A stretch of 64,000 bases of DNA. Origin: CAVPKN01 sp963832835 (GTDB lineage: Bacteria; Chlamydiota; Chlamydiia; Chlamydiales; JAAKFR01). The notes beneath the pieces were generated by a model. That model was not told the DNA's origin. It did not search any database and saw only the letters and a list, made by a program, of their open reading frames with translations. Numbering within the stretch: the stretch's first letter is position 1; every line of letters starts with the position of its first letter. Both the position numbers and the translations under genes were made by a program. The stretch lies in NCBI GenBank assembly GCA_963832835.1, contig CAWHVD010000001.1, forward strand, positions 1,798,001 to 1,862,000, in the 5' to 3' direction. This document shows positions 17,267-25,378 of the stretch, in pieces.

Positions 17267-17316
17267 GGGTTTTAAGGGTCCAATTCTATTTGGAGCAGGT
17301 ATATACTCCTTAATCT

Positions 17317-18078
17317 ATGCTGGAAATATTAGAAATCACTTTACCTATTGCATCCCCTCCTTGGAACAGGCGTGGTAAACGGCTCGAAAGCATGATCCGG
17401 AAGGCTTTGTATGAGCATCAGATGCTCACAGGTGCTTCAAAATTGGCAATAGCTCTAAGTGGTGGTAAGGATAGCTTGACTCTTCTTTTTATGTTAAAAG
17501 CAATTCTGGGGCGTGGGTTTCCTGCTTTGGATCTATGCGCGATCCATGTCGGTGGCGAGTTTTCATGCGGAGCTGGGGTGCAAGAAAATTTTTTGCGCTC
17601 TATATGCCGAAAGCTTGATGTCGACTTTGTGAGCTGCACCTCGACGCAAAAAAGGGAAACTTTAGAATGCTATTCGTGCTCCCGAGAACGGCGTCGGCTC
17701 ATCTTTGATGCTGCTAAAAAAGAGGGCGCCACGACGATTGCTTTTGGTCATCATCGCGATGATCATGCTCAAACTCTTTTGTTAAATCTTCTCCATAAGG
17801 GAGAATTTGCAGGCAATTTACCTAAAATTGAGATGGTTGACTTTGGGGTCACGATTATTCGCCCCCTGATTTATGCCGAGGAGGTGGAGATCGGCCATTT
17901 CGCTAAGGAAAATGGCTTTGCGCGCATCACATGCCAATGCCCTGTAGGGCAAAACTCGATGCGTAAACAAGTCGACAGGCTTTTGGATGAAATGGAAGTG
18001 CTTTTCCCAAATGTACGTGCCAACGTGGCTCAAGCAGGTTTTTTATATGGCTCAGATAAGGCGAGGAAAAAAACATGA
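17317..18078 (+). CDS. ttcA: TtcA-like tRNA 2-thiolation PP-loop ATPase
   Basis: 253 residues. The PP-loop IALSGGKDSLTLLFML (about residues 46-61) binds ATP. Paired cysteines in LECYSCSRERRRL and CQCPVGQNSMRKQ fit the TtcA family, which thiolates cytidine 32 of tRNAs using an iron-sulphur cluster. FGHHRDDHAQTLLLNLLHKG is the conserved second motif. Its stop overlaps the ATG of the moxR gene (ATGA), so the two are translationally coupled. A sibling TilS-like function is less likely because of the cysteines. Confidence 0.8.
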   Translation: MLEILEITLPIASPPWNRRGKRLESMIRKALYEHQMLTGASKLAIALSGGKDSLTLLFMLKAILGRGFPALDLCAIHVGGEFSCGAGVQENFLRSICRKLDVDFVSCTSTQKRETLECYSCSRERRRLIFDAAKKEGATTIAFGHHRDDHAQTLLLNLLHKGEFAGNLPKIEMVDFGVTIIRPLIYAEEVEIGHFAKENGFARITCQCPVGQNSMRKQVDRLLDEMEVLFPNVRANVAQAGFLYGSDKARKKT

Positions 18079-18932
18079 ATCAACAGTACCCAGTTCCCAG
18101 TGAACATGAGACACGCATCACGATTGACGGCGTGGAAATTGCTCTAGGTTTTCCCGATGAATTCCCCTTCCGATGGGTAGGACAGCAGGATGTGTTCGAT
18201 CAACTGCTCGCCTCGTGGTTAGTGATCGATGAAAGGGACATTCCCCTCAATCCTCGTCTCATTGGCAAGCCAGGGGTGGGTAAAACAACGCTCGCCTATG
18301 CTGCTGCCAAAAAAATTGGCCGCCCTGTTTTTATCTACCAGTGCACAATGGATACAAGACCCGAAGATCTGCTGATCACTCCTGTTGTGGATGAGAAAGG
18401 GGGAATCCGTTATGTCGCCTCAGCCCTCGTGACTGCAATGATTCGGGGTGGTGTGTGCATTCTTGATGAAGGAAACCGGATGAGTGAAAAATCGTGGGCT
18501 TCGCTCGCTCCCCTTTTAGATGCGCGTCGTTATATCGAGTCGATCGTCGCCGGGCTCAAAATATTTGCCCACCCTGACTTCCGCATTTGTGTGACGATGA
18601 ATGATGATTCTTCAACCTTTGAGGTACCAGAGTACATCCACAGTCGCCTGCAGCCCCAAATCTATCTGGATTTTCCAGAAGCTGACGAAGAAAAAAAGAT
18701 CCTGAAGGAAAACCTCCCTTTTGTGAAAGAGGAGATTTTAGACTACGTTGTAGCCTTCTTGCAAAGAGCCCATTCAGCGCAAGAACCCTATACAGTACGC
18801 GACGGCATTAACATCGCTCGCTACGCAGCTAAACGGCTAGAAGCACTCAATGGTAGGGCTCTACCTGAAGCCATTTTGCGCCAGTCTATCATGATGTCTC
18901 TTGGACAAGAAGCCACCATTCACGCGCTTTGA
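18075..18932 (+). CDS. MoxR-type AAA+ ATPase
   Basis: 285 residues: Walker A GKPGVGKTTLAYA, Walker B GGVCILDEGNRMSEKSW, and sensor-like ICVTMNDDSSTFEVPEYIHS. This is the AAA_5 / MoxR-CbbQ-NorQ group, chaperone-like ATPases that remodel or load cofactors into partner proteins, often encoded beside their client. Here the neighbour is a 600-residue protein of unknown function, which is the obvious candidate partner. It overlaps ttcA by 4 bp, and the next gene starts about 4 bp after its stop. Confidence 0.85.
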   Translation: MNQQYPVPSEHETRITIDGVEIALGFPDEFPFRWVGQQDVFDQLLASWLVIDERDIPLNPRLIGKPGVGKTTLAYAAAKKIGRPVFIYQCTMDTRPEDLLITPVVDEKGGIRYVASALVTAMIRGGVCILDEGNRMSEKSWASLAPLLDARRYIESIVAGLKIFAHPDFRICVTMNDDSSTFEVPEYIHSRLQPQIYLDFPEADEEKKILKENLPFVKEEILDYVVAFLQRAHSAQEPYTVRDGINIARYAAKRLEALNGRALPEAILRQSIMMSLGQEATIHAL

Positions 18933-18936
18933 TCTT

Positions 18937-20745
18937 ATGAACCCATTTACTGTGCGCAAAGATTCTATCTGGGCTGTGCCCATTCTCCATTACACAATGG
19001 AACTGGCTTGCCAAGTCAAGATCGCTTTTGACACGATTCGTCCCGATTGCGTGGCAGTTGAATTGCCCGAAACACTTCAAAACCATGCGGTGCATGCAGC
19101 TTCGAGACTTCCGGATATCAGCGTGATCCAAGCAGATGATCTTTACTATATGTGTGAGCCCTGCGATGGTGCTTTTGAAGGTTTAAGATGCGCCATAGAT
19201 GATGGCAAGGGGGCTTATTGCATCGATCTTGACGTGCGCAATTATCCTCAACAAGCCGAGGCTCTTCCCGACCCCTATTCAATCCTCCATATTGGCCTTA
19301 AGGCCTATTATGAGGCCTATGCCCGCACATTTTCTCCCAATCAAAAAGTCCATCAAAAAAATGGCCTAGATCTGCAGCGTGAGCTCCATATGGCTCGTCG
19401 TCTCAAGGAGTTGAGCTTGCGCTATGAAAAAATTCTTTTCATTGGGGGTATGTCCCATGTGGCTTCTGTATTAAAAATGACCTCTCAAAACTCCTTCGAG
19501 CCGCTGCAGCATGCTAAGCGCTCTGAGATCCAGTTGGTAACATTGACTGAAGATTCGAGCCGCCAAGTGATGGCTGAAAGCGGCTGGATGAGCTCAGCCT
19601 ACGAAGCGTGGAGGCAAAACCCTTCTTCTGGGCTTTTGGACAGACAAAAAACAATTTATGATCTTTATAAAACTGCCGCTGAAATATACCGGGAGAAAAC
19701 GGGAAACGCGTTTTTAAGTTACCATATGCGTAACACTATGAAATTCGCCCGCAACTATGCCTTGGTGCACCAGCGCCTTATGCCCGACCTTTTCGAAACC
19801 CTCACTGCCGCTAAGGGGTGTGTCGACCATAATTACGCTTACGAAACTTGGTTTTTGGCAACCCATTCTCCCCATCTCAAAAATATCGACAACTTGCCTG
19901 CTTTGAATCTATCGGTAGAGGAGATATGGGGGCGCCCCAAACAGATCCAATTCCACCTCAAACAAAAACAACGCAAAGGTCTTTCCTTTCAAAGACGTGC
20001 GAAAGATCGCCAGCAGATCCGTATGCGTCCTCCCTCACCCTTCAGTATTTGCTCCTATCCTCCTGAAGATCTAATAATAGAGAATTTTGGAGAATTCCTG
20101 AAAAAGAAAGGGCAAACTCTGCTTGGCGATGAACAAGGAAGAGTTGTCCCCTTCACAACAAGCTTAGAAGATGGAATTGATACCCGGGAGACGATCCGTC
20201 ATCTATATACACATCAAATTTATGTCAAAATCAAGGGGAGGCCCCCAGGAGCTGTAGGCTCTGTCGTGGTGATTTTTGATGAGGATGGACCAGAAAGAGC
20301 TTTGGAACACGGTGAAAAATATCCCTGGCGGACCACCTGGCATGGAGAGCACTCCCAAGAGTCGGACATGGCCTTCTATGCCACTCATCTCGGAAGCAAT
20401 GTGGTCGGTCCCGGAATAAGCCGGTGTGAATATGGGGGCTTTTTGATGTCCTACCCTCCCCGCAGGATGATGGACGTGTGGAGAGATCCTGATTATTTTG
20501 AATGCCGCACCAAGGCGGAACTGCTGTTGATGGCTGCAATCGATTATGCCGTTAAACCTCTTGTTGTTTACGTGTCAGAAAAGGCGCCATCTTGTAGAAT
20601 TAAGGACTTTGCGGCCCGCTTTGGAAGAAAAATTGTTTATTTTCCCCTAGGGCAGATCTCTCCAGTGATGCTCAATAAAATCCGAGCATTTCATGTCTTG
20701 GATGGCCATGACAAAAGGGAGATTGCAGATGAGTATATATTTTAA
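18937..20745 (+). CDS. Unknown 602-residue protein, MoxR partner candidate
   Basis: The region AFDTIRPDCVAVELPETLQ and later KILFIGGMSHVASVLKM resemble the paired motifs of TraB/PrgY- and DUF5682-like proteins, where a Glu and a His lie in similar sites. This is distant and uncertain. The C-terminal half has GAVGSVVVIFDEDGPERAL and SDMAFYATHLGSNVVGPGISRCEYGG, which I do not recognise. No signal peptide or membrane segment is visible. An ATG at 18901 inside moxR would add 12 codons. ATG 18937 is preferred for spacing, although its ribosome binding site is poor. It lies between moxR and surE in one operon. Confidence 0.6.
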   Translation: MNPFTVRKDSIWAVPILHYTMELACQVKIAFDTIRPDCVAVELPETLQNHAVHAASRLPDISVIQADDLYYMCEPCDGAFEGLRCAIDDGKGAYCIDLDVRNYPQQAEALPDPYSILHIGLKAYYEAYARTFSPNQKVHQKNGLDLQRELHMARRLKELSLRYEKILFIGGMSHVASVLKMTSQNSFEPLQHAKRSEIQLVTLTEDSSRQVMAESGWMSSAYEAWRQNPSSGLLDRQKTIYDLYKTAAEIYREKTGNAFLSYHMRNTMKFARNYALVHQRLMPDLFETLTAAKGCVDHNYAYETWFLATHSPHLKNIDNLPALNLSVEEIWGRPKQIQFHLKQKQRKGLSFQRRAKDRQQIRMRPPSPFSICSYPPEDLIIENFGEFLKKKGQTLLGDEQGRVVPFTTSLEDGIDTRETIRHLYTHQIYVKIKGRPPGAVGSVVVIFDEDGPERALEHGEKYPWRTTWHGEHSQESDMAFYATHLGSNVVGPGISRCEYGGFLMSYPPRRMMDVWRDPDYFECRTKAELLLMAAIDYAVKPLVVYVSEKAPSCRIKDFAARFGRKIVYFPLGQISPVMLNKIRAFHVLDGHDKREIADEYIF

Positions 20746-20756
20746 ATGGATTTTTT

Positions 20757-21557
20757 ATGTTACGTCCTAAAATAGTCATTACAAATGACGACGGTATCAA
20801 TGCACCGGGAATCAAAGCGCTCTGGAGCGTTCTACATGAGGCCCGTTTTGCAGATCTTTTCATCATTGCTCCTGCCATTGAAAAATCGGGAACTGGGGTA
20901 AGTATCACATGGGACAAGCCAATCTTGATCCAAAAAGTCGAATGGGAGGATCAAACCCCAGCCTGGTCTGTTGGTGGCAATCCTGCTGACTGCATCAAAA
21001 TGGGTGCACGTATTATTTTAGAAGGGACACCCGATTTGATCGTATCAGGGATCAATGCCGGTTCTAATGCGGGCAGGAACGTCCTTCACTCAGGCACTGT
21101 CGGAGCCTGCATCGAAGGTGCTTTTCGAGGCATCCCGGGCATCGCATTCTCATGTGAAAATGGTGAAAAACCCAATTTCCATGTCGCTCAAAAATACGTT
21201 ATCAATCTTGTCGAATATCTTCTCGAAACACCTCTTCCTTCAGGTTGTTTTTTGAATGTGAATATTCCCCATGCTGCTCAGACCCAAGTGAAGGGTTTTC
21301 GCATGACTCGTCAGGGCAAGGGGCGATGGTCAGAAGATCCGATACTCCATCTTCAAACTGAACATGGCCCAAGCTATTGGCTTGGCGGAAAACCCGAAGA
21401 AATTGCCGAAGATGAAGATAGTGATATCTCCTGGCTTAAAAAAGGATATTTGGCAGCTGTGCCCATCCAAGTCCACGACCTAACGGCTCATGATGAGCTC
21501 AAAAATCGACAAGAGACTTTTGATCGCTATTTTGAGTTGTCGAAAATTAGGCAGTAA
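20757..21557 (+). CDS. surE: 5'/3'-nucleotidase SurE
   Basis: 266 residues. IVITNDDGINAPGIKAL is the SurE metal site (ND-DG), and SGINAGSNAGRNVLHSGTVGA is the second conserved motif. SurE hydrolyses nucleoside monophosphates and is stress related. In chlamydiae it lies near ubiA and ubiX, as here. The start is 11 bp after the previous stop, with TGGATTTTTT before the ATG, so translation may depend on upstream coupling. Confidence 0.93.
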   Translation: MLRPKIVITNDDGINAPGIKALWSVLHEARFADLFIIAPAIEKSGTGVSITWDKPILIQKVEWEDQTPAWSVGGNPADCIKMGARIILEGTPDLIVSGINAGSNAGRNVLHSGTVGACIEGAFRGIPGIAFSCENGEKPNFHVAQKYVINLVEYLLETPLPSGCFLNVNIPHAAQTQVKGFRMTRQGKGRWSEDPILHLQTEHGPSYWLGGKPEEIAEDEDSDISWLKKGYLAAVPIQVHDLTAHDELKNRQETFDRYFELSKIRQ

Positions 21558-21580
21558 AGTATGTTGATTCTCTTTTTCAA

Positions 21581-21652
21581 GGGCGTATAGCTCAGCGGTA
21601 GAGCGCCTGTCTTACACACAGGTGGTCATAGGTTCAATCCCTGTTGCGCCCA
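21581..21652 (+). tRNA. tRNA-Val (anticodon TAC)
   Basis: 72 nt. The acceptor GGGCGTA pairs with the 3' TTGCGCC region, and the loop CTTACAC gives TAC. D-arm GCTCAGCGGTAGAGC and T-arm GGTTCAATCC are normal. Confidence 0.93.
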
Positions 21653-21655
21653 TAG

Positions 21656-21737
21656 GAGCCAATTACAAAGCTCCTGTCCCTTATAACTTGCCGCCAAAAG
21701 CGCGATTTTATAAGGGCCAAGAGTTTTGTAATGGCTC
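21656..21737. repeat. Long imperfect hairpin between two tRNA genes
   Basis: The left arm 21656-21686 (GAGCCAATTACAAAGCTCC...) and right arm 21708-21737 pair over about 30 bp with few mismatches around a 20-nt loop. It lies in the tRNA-Val to tRNA-Asp spacer. It could be a processing signal, a small RNA, or a palindromic element of another family. Confidence 0.6.
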
Positions 21738-21771
21738 ACAAGGGCTGTATGGCCCCTATTAGATCTGATCT

Positions 21772-21845
21772 GCGGGAGTAGTTCAATTGGTTAGAGCACC
21801 GCCCTGTCACGGCGGAAGTTGCGGGTTCGAGCCCCGTCTCCCGCG
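21772..21845 (+). tRNA. tRNA-Asp (anticodon GTC)
   Basis: 74 nt. The acceptor GCGGGAG pairs with CTCCCGC, the loop CTGTCAC gives GTC, and the discriminator is G, as expected for tRNA-Asp. Confidence 0.95.
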
Positions 21846-21905
21846 CATCTCTTCAAAGAAGGGAATGCGCACAAGGACCCGTTAATTACAACTGCGAGTA
21901 CAACC

Positions 21906-22820
21906 ATGAAAACAGCCTATACGCAGTTTCGGTTTGGTAAATATTACCTAAAAACATTTGTTTGGTTTACTCTTGGAGCCTTTTTAGCCGCTTTAGGTAT
22001 TGAAGCGATTTTAATCCCCAATCAATTGATTGATGGTGGGATTGTGGGTATCTCCATGATGGCTGCTCATCTCTTTGGCAAGGGGCTTCTCCCTTATTTC
22101 TTGGTGCTCTTCAACCTCCCATTCCTCTACATGGCCTACAAGCAAATTGGACGGCACTTTGTCATCCAGATGCTTACCGCAGTGGCATTATTGGCTATTG
22201 CTATGGCCTTATTGCAATGGCTTCCTATCTGGTTTAATTTCCCACCTCTTGAATTCCATGGCGACTCCATCGAGGTGATCGTTCTGGCAGGATTTATCAT
22301 CGGAGCCGGGGCGGGCTTAATTATCCGACACGGCGGCTCTACCGATGGAACCGAGATCTTAGGGATTCTGATTAACCGGAAAAAAGGTTTTACGGTTGGG
22401 CAGGTCATTCTTTTCGTCAACATCTTCGTTTTTGCAGCAGCAGGTTTTGTATACGAAAATTGGCACTCCGCCTTCCTATCGCTGCTCACATACGTGGTTG
22501 CCACGAAGGTCATGGATATGGTCATCGTCGGATTTGAAGATACCAAATCGGTGATGATTATCTCGAAGCTCTCGCAACATCTATGTAATGTTTTGATGGA
22601 AGAACTGGGCGTTGGTCTAACTGTCATGTACGGCCGTGGTGGCTATAGCGGTGACGCCAGAGAAATTTTGTATATTGTAGTGGAACGCTTGCAGCTAGCT
22701 GAATTGAAAGAAATTGTACATCGCGAAGATCCTCAAGCCTTTATTGCGGTGGAAAACCTCCACGAAGTGATCAATGGCCGCCAAAATTCCCTCCCCGAAA
22801 AAACCCCTTCCTCTACCTAA
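21906..22820 (+). CDS. YitT-family membrane protein (DUF161 + DUF2179)
   Basis: 305 residues. About five hydrophobic helices span residues 15-190 (for example FVWFTLGAFLAALGIEAILI and LAGFIIGAGAGLIIRHGGST), where GGSTDGTEI is the YitT signature. A soluble ferredoxin-like DUF2179 domain follows (SVMIISKLSQHLCNVLMEEL, VTVMYGRGGYSG-like motif). The substrate is unknown. An in-frame start at 21819 overlaps tRNA-Asp and is rejected in favour of ATG 21906 (MKTAYTQF). Confidence 0.85.
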   Translation: MKTAYTQFRFGKYYLKTFVWFTLGAFLAALGIEAILIPNQLIDGGIVGISMMAAHLFGKGLLPYFLVLFNLPFLYMAYKQIGRHFVIQMLTAVALLAIAMALLQWLPIWFNFPPLEFHGDSIEVIVLAGFIIGAGAGLIIRHGGSTDGTEILGILINRKKGFTVGQVILFVNIFVFAAAGFVYENWHSAFLSLLTYVVATKVMDMVIVGFEDTKSVMIISKLSQHLCNVLMEELGVGLTVMYGRGGYSGDAREILYIVVERLQLAELKEIVHREDPQAFIAVENLHEVINGRQNSLPEKTPSST

Positions 22821-22875
22821 ACGTGACCGATTCTCGATTAGATTGGGCACGAGCAGGGAAACAGGTACTATCTAA

Positions 22876-23036
22876 TACCATTTCCAGAAAATAATGCCAT
22901 GAAGTGGCACTGTATAACACGCCATTTTTGAACGATCCTTTCTCGCTTAGGTGCAAAAACATAGGCTTCGAAACGATCATCCAAATCTGTCATGTTACCC
23001 AGTACCACTTCATGGCATTATTTTCTGGAAATGGTA
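22876..23036. repeat. Family A repeat on the ubiX stop codon
   Basis: 161 bp flanked by TAA (22873-22875 and 23037-23039). Both arms carry AATAATGCCATGAAGTGG in place of the usual AATAAAGTCAC on the left arm, so the two arms match each other better than in other copies. Confidence 0.92.
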
Positions 23037-23626
23037 TAATCAGATTTCCAGCGTTTGTAGAGCTGATGGTCAATGTGCAGAACATCGAGAACTTTACCGA
23101 CGATGAAGTTTTCGACATCTTCCAAAGTTTGAGGGGCTGTATACCAAGCAGGAACAGGAGGAACGATAGAGGCACCCAGACGACTCAGTTTCAAAAGATT
23201 TTCCAAATGCAGTTCACTCAGAGGCGACTCACGAGGCACCAACACGAGAGGCCGCTTTTCTTTGAGGGTCACATCTGCAGCCCTTCTCAACACGTTGTCA
23301 CCAAGTCCAACGGCTATAGCTGCAACTGTTGCCATACTACAGGGAATGATAATCATTCCATCCACTAGATAAGAGCCACTCGCGATAGCAGAGCCTACAT
23401 CTTGAATGGGATGAATAGTGATTTGCTGACGGATAGATGCAGGAAATTGCTGCACACATTTTGCTGCCGTTGCCCATTCCTTACCCAGCTCGATCGCGGC
23501 TGTGTACTGAGCGCTTTGGCTCATGACAAGCTCGATTGAGTGTCCGCCGGATGCTAGCTCCACAACCAAGCGGCGAGCCAAAATAACCCCTGAGGCCCCC
23601 GATATTCCTACAACAAAACGGCCCAT
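23018..23626 (-). CDS. ubiX: Flavin prenyltransferase UbiX
   Basis: 202 residues. FVVGISGASGVILARRLVVEL is the FMN-binding start, and IIIPCSMATVAAIAVGLGDN and PLVLVPRESPLSELHLENLL are the classic UbiX motifs. UbiX makes prenylated FMN, the cofactor of the UbiD decarboxylase in ubiquinone or menaquinone synthesis. It overlaps ubiA by 19 bp. The last six codons (YTISRK) and the TAA stop come from a family A repeat. Before insertion the gene would have ended ...KSD-TAG at the target site. The catalytic parts are untouched. Confidence 0.92.
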   Translation of the reverse strand: MGRFVVGISGASGVILARRLVVELASGGHSIELVMSQSAQYTAAIELGKEWATAAKCVQQFPASIRQQITIHPIQDVGSAIASGSYLVDGMIIIPCSMATVAAIAVGLGDNVLRRAADVTLKEKRPLVLVPRESPLSELHLENLLKLSRLGASIVPPVPAWYTAPQTLEDVENFIVGKVLDVLHIDHQLYKRWKSDYTISRK

Positions 23627-24603
23627 ACTCGACTCACTAAGATAAATAATAAAGTAATGACTGAAACGGCAACGCTACAAAAGAAAAAATAGGGCTCGAT
23701 TGCACGAAAGTTTAGTACCTGTTCAGGCAATCGGTCTTGGCGGTTAATAGCCTCTTTAGGGTAACTATCCACTCCCGCCTTGATCAAATACGCCTGCCCT
23801 CGACACGCTGGCGGCTCGTGAATAGTTACGAAGTTTTTACAAGCACGCCATTGCTGGCGCGCAATAAAATGGAAATATCCTAAAACCGCCCCGATTAATG
23901 GGAGAATCATATAGTAGACCAGGGGCAGGCGCGCGCTCCACCCCAAGCAGGCGAGCATCAGTAGACAAAGACCATGAGCCAGCGCTGCAATGAACAGACT
24001 TTTTTCTAATCCTAAGCGTGATGGGATACTAAATAACCCTTCGGTGCAATCGTATTCATAATCTTGCATGGCATAGACAATATCTGTCCCTAAAATCGAA
24101 AAGGCTGCAGCCGCTCCCAAGAAAGCAGCGTAAGGAGCAAAAGTCCCCGTTACCGCTGTAAATGCCATCACAGGACCTAAAAAATGGATGCACGCCAGAA
24201 CAAGATGGCACGACGCGTGCACGCGTTTCATATACGAATAGGCATAAAGCAGCACAGCCGCTAATACAGAAAGGACGGCCGTTAATCTATTCATTTGTAG
24301 GCATAGGATGATAAATAAACCTAAGGCTCCCCATGCTACGGTGCGCGCCTGGGTAACAGAAACCCTTCCTGAAGGAACGGCTCTGTTTTGAGTACGCGGG
24401 TTACGGGCATCGATATGGCGATCAATCAACTGGTTAAATGCCATGCCTGAAATACGGGCAAGCATGAAAGCGGTTAAAATGCACGTGAGTATCTTCCAAT
24501 CAAAAAAATTGAAACTTCCCAATAATAATCCAGATAAGACAAAAGGGATTCCAAACAACGTCTGTTCGAAGCGGGTCAAATCTCTAAAAGCAGCTAAACG
24601 CAT
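23608..24603 (-). CDS. ubiA: UbiA prenyltransferase with an in-frame repeat insertion
   Basis: 331 residues, integral membrane. FNQLIDRHIDARNPRTQNRA (first Asp-rich motif) and YAMQDYEYDCTEGLFSIPSR (second Asp-rich motif) bind Mg-diphosphate, and about eight hydrophobic helices are present. It attaches a polyprenyl chain to the quinone ring precursor. A 115-bp family B element plus its duplication adds 41 codons (VTIHEPPACRGQAYLIKAG ... RLPEQV) between the last two helices without breaking the frame. The usual length is about 290 residues, which matches removal of the insert. Whether activity survives is unknown. Confidence 0.9.
   Translation of the reverse strand: MRLAAFRDLTRFEQTLFGIPFVLSGLLLGSFNFFDWKILTCILTAFMLARISGMAFNQLIDRHIDARNPRTQNRAVPSGRVSVTQARTVAWGALGLFIILCLQMNRLTAVLSVLAAVLLYAYSYMKRVHASCHLVLACIHFLGPVMAFTAVTGTFAPYAAFLGAAAAFSILGTDIVYAMQDYEYDCTEGLFSIPSRLGLEKSLFIAALAHGLCLLMLACLGWSARLPLVYYMILPLIGAVLGYFHFIARQQWRACKNFVTIHEPPACRGQAYLIKAGVDSYPKEAINRQDRLPEQVLNFRAIEPYFFFCSVAVSVITLLFILVSRVWAVLL
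23715..23829. repeat. Family B repeat inside ubiA
   Basis: 115 bp from GTACCTGTTCAGG to CGTGAATAGTTAC. The flanks GAAAGTTT and GAAGTTTT form a slightly decayed 8-bp duplication. Insert plus duplication is 123 bp, a multiple of three. The sequence is more diverged than the other copies, so it is probably older. Confidence 0.85.
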
Positions 24604-24694
24604 AAAATGATCGGTAAATAAAATTTAAGAACAGTCACTAGAATTTTATTCTGTTATCTATTATGAATCCAGTGAATATGTAAACCGGGTTTTC

Positions 24695-25378
24695 ATGCAT
24701 AAGAGACAAAAAGCTGAAATGGATGCCTGGCGCATCTTTCGGATTCTATCCGAGTTTGTAGATGGTTTTGAAACCATGACCAACATCGGTCCATCTGTTT
24801 CATTTTTTGGTTCGGCCCGAATCGGACGCGACCACCCCTACTACCATTTAGCAATCGAGACGGCTCAAAAAGTCGCTGCAAAAGGCTTTGGAATCATTAC
24901 GGGAGGCGGGCCAGGAATCATGGAGGCTGCAAACAAAGGAGCCCAAGCAGCAAAGGGGCGCTCTTGTGGCGTTAGCGTCAATCTTCCTTTTGAGGAGTCC
25001 CATAACGCTTTTATTGACCCTCAATACAACCTTAGCTTCCGCTATTTTTTTGTCCGTAAAGTGATGTTTATACGGTATGCACTCGCGTTTGTTTTTCTCC
25101 CCGGAGGGATGGGAACGCTTGATGAGCTTTTCGAAGCACTCACCTTGATGCAAACCAACAAGATCAAACCCTTTCCGATCTTTCTAATGGGCTCTTCATA
25201 CTGGGAAGGACTCATCCAGTGGCTCAGGAAACATCCTTTACGCGAGAATTTTCTTTCTGAAAGCGACTTTGAGCGGATCACGATTACGGACGATTCTGAT
25301 TTTGTAGCCGCCCAAATCGAAAAACACTTCAAGCAAGTGGGTGAAGAGCCTACGTATGACTTGGGACTAGAGACCTAA
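24695..25378 (+). CDS. LOG-family protein (TIGR00730-like)
   Basis: 227 residues. SFFGSARIG, GIITGGGPGIMEAANKGA and FLPGGMGTLDELFEALTLMQ (PGGxGTxxE) are the lysine-decarboxylase-like / LOG signatures. Characterised LOG enzymes cleave nucleoside monophosphates such as cytokinin ribotides to release the base. The substrate here is not known. The start MHKRQKAEMDAW at 24695 has no good ribosome binding site, and an internal Met could be used. Its end overlaps the convergent F-box gene by 12 bp. Confidence 0.88.
   Translation: MHKRQKAEMDAWRIFRILSEFVDGFETMTNIGPSVSFFGSARIGRDHPYYHLAIETAQKVAAKGFGIITGGGPGIMEAANKGAQAAKGRSCGVSVNLPFEESHNAFIDPQYNLSFRYFFVRKVMFIRYALAFVFLPGGMGTLDELFEALTLMQTNKIKPFPIFLMGSSYWEGLIQWLRKHPLRENFLSESDFERITITDDSDFVAAQIEKHFKQVGEEPTYDLGLET

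Noticed and set aside
21819..21905. Longer start for the YitT gene
   Set aside because: The extra 29 codons overlap tRNA-Asp, and MKTAYTQF at 21906 is a natural start.
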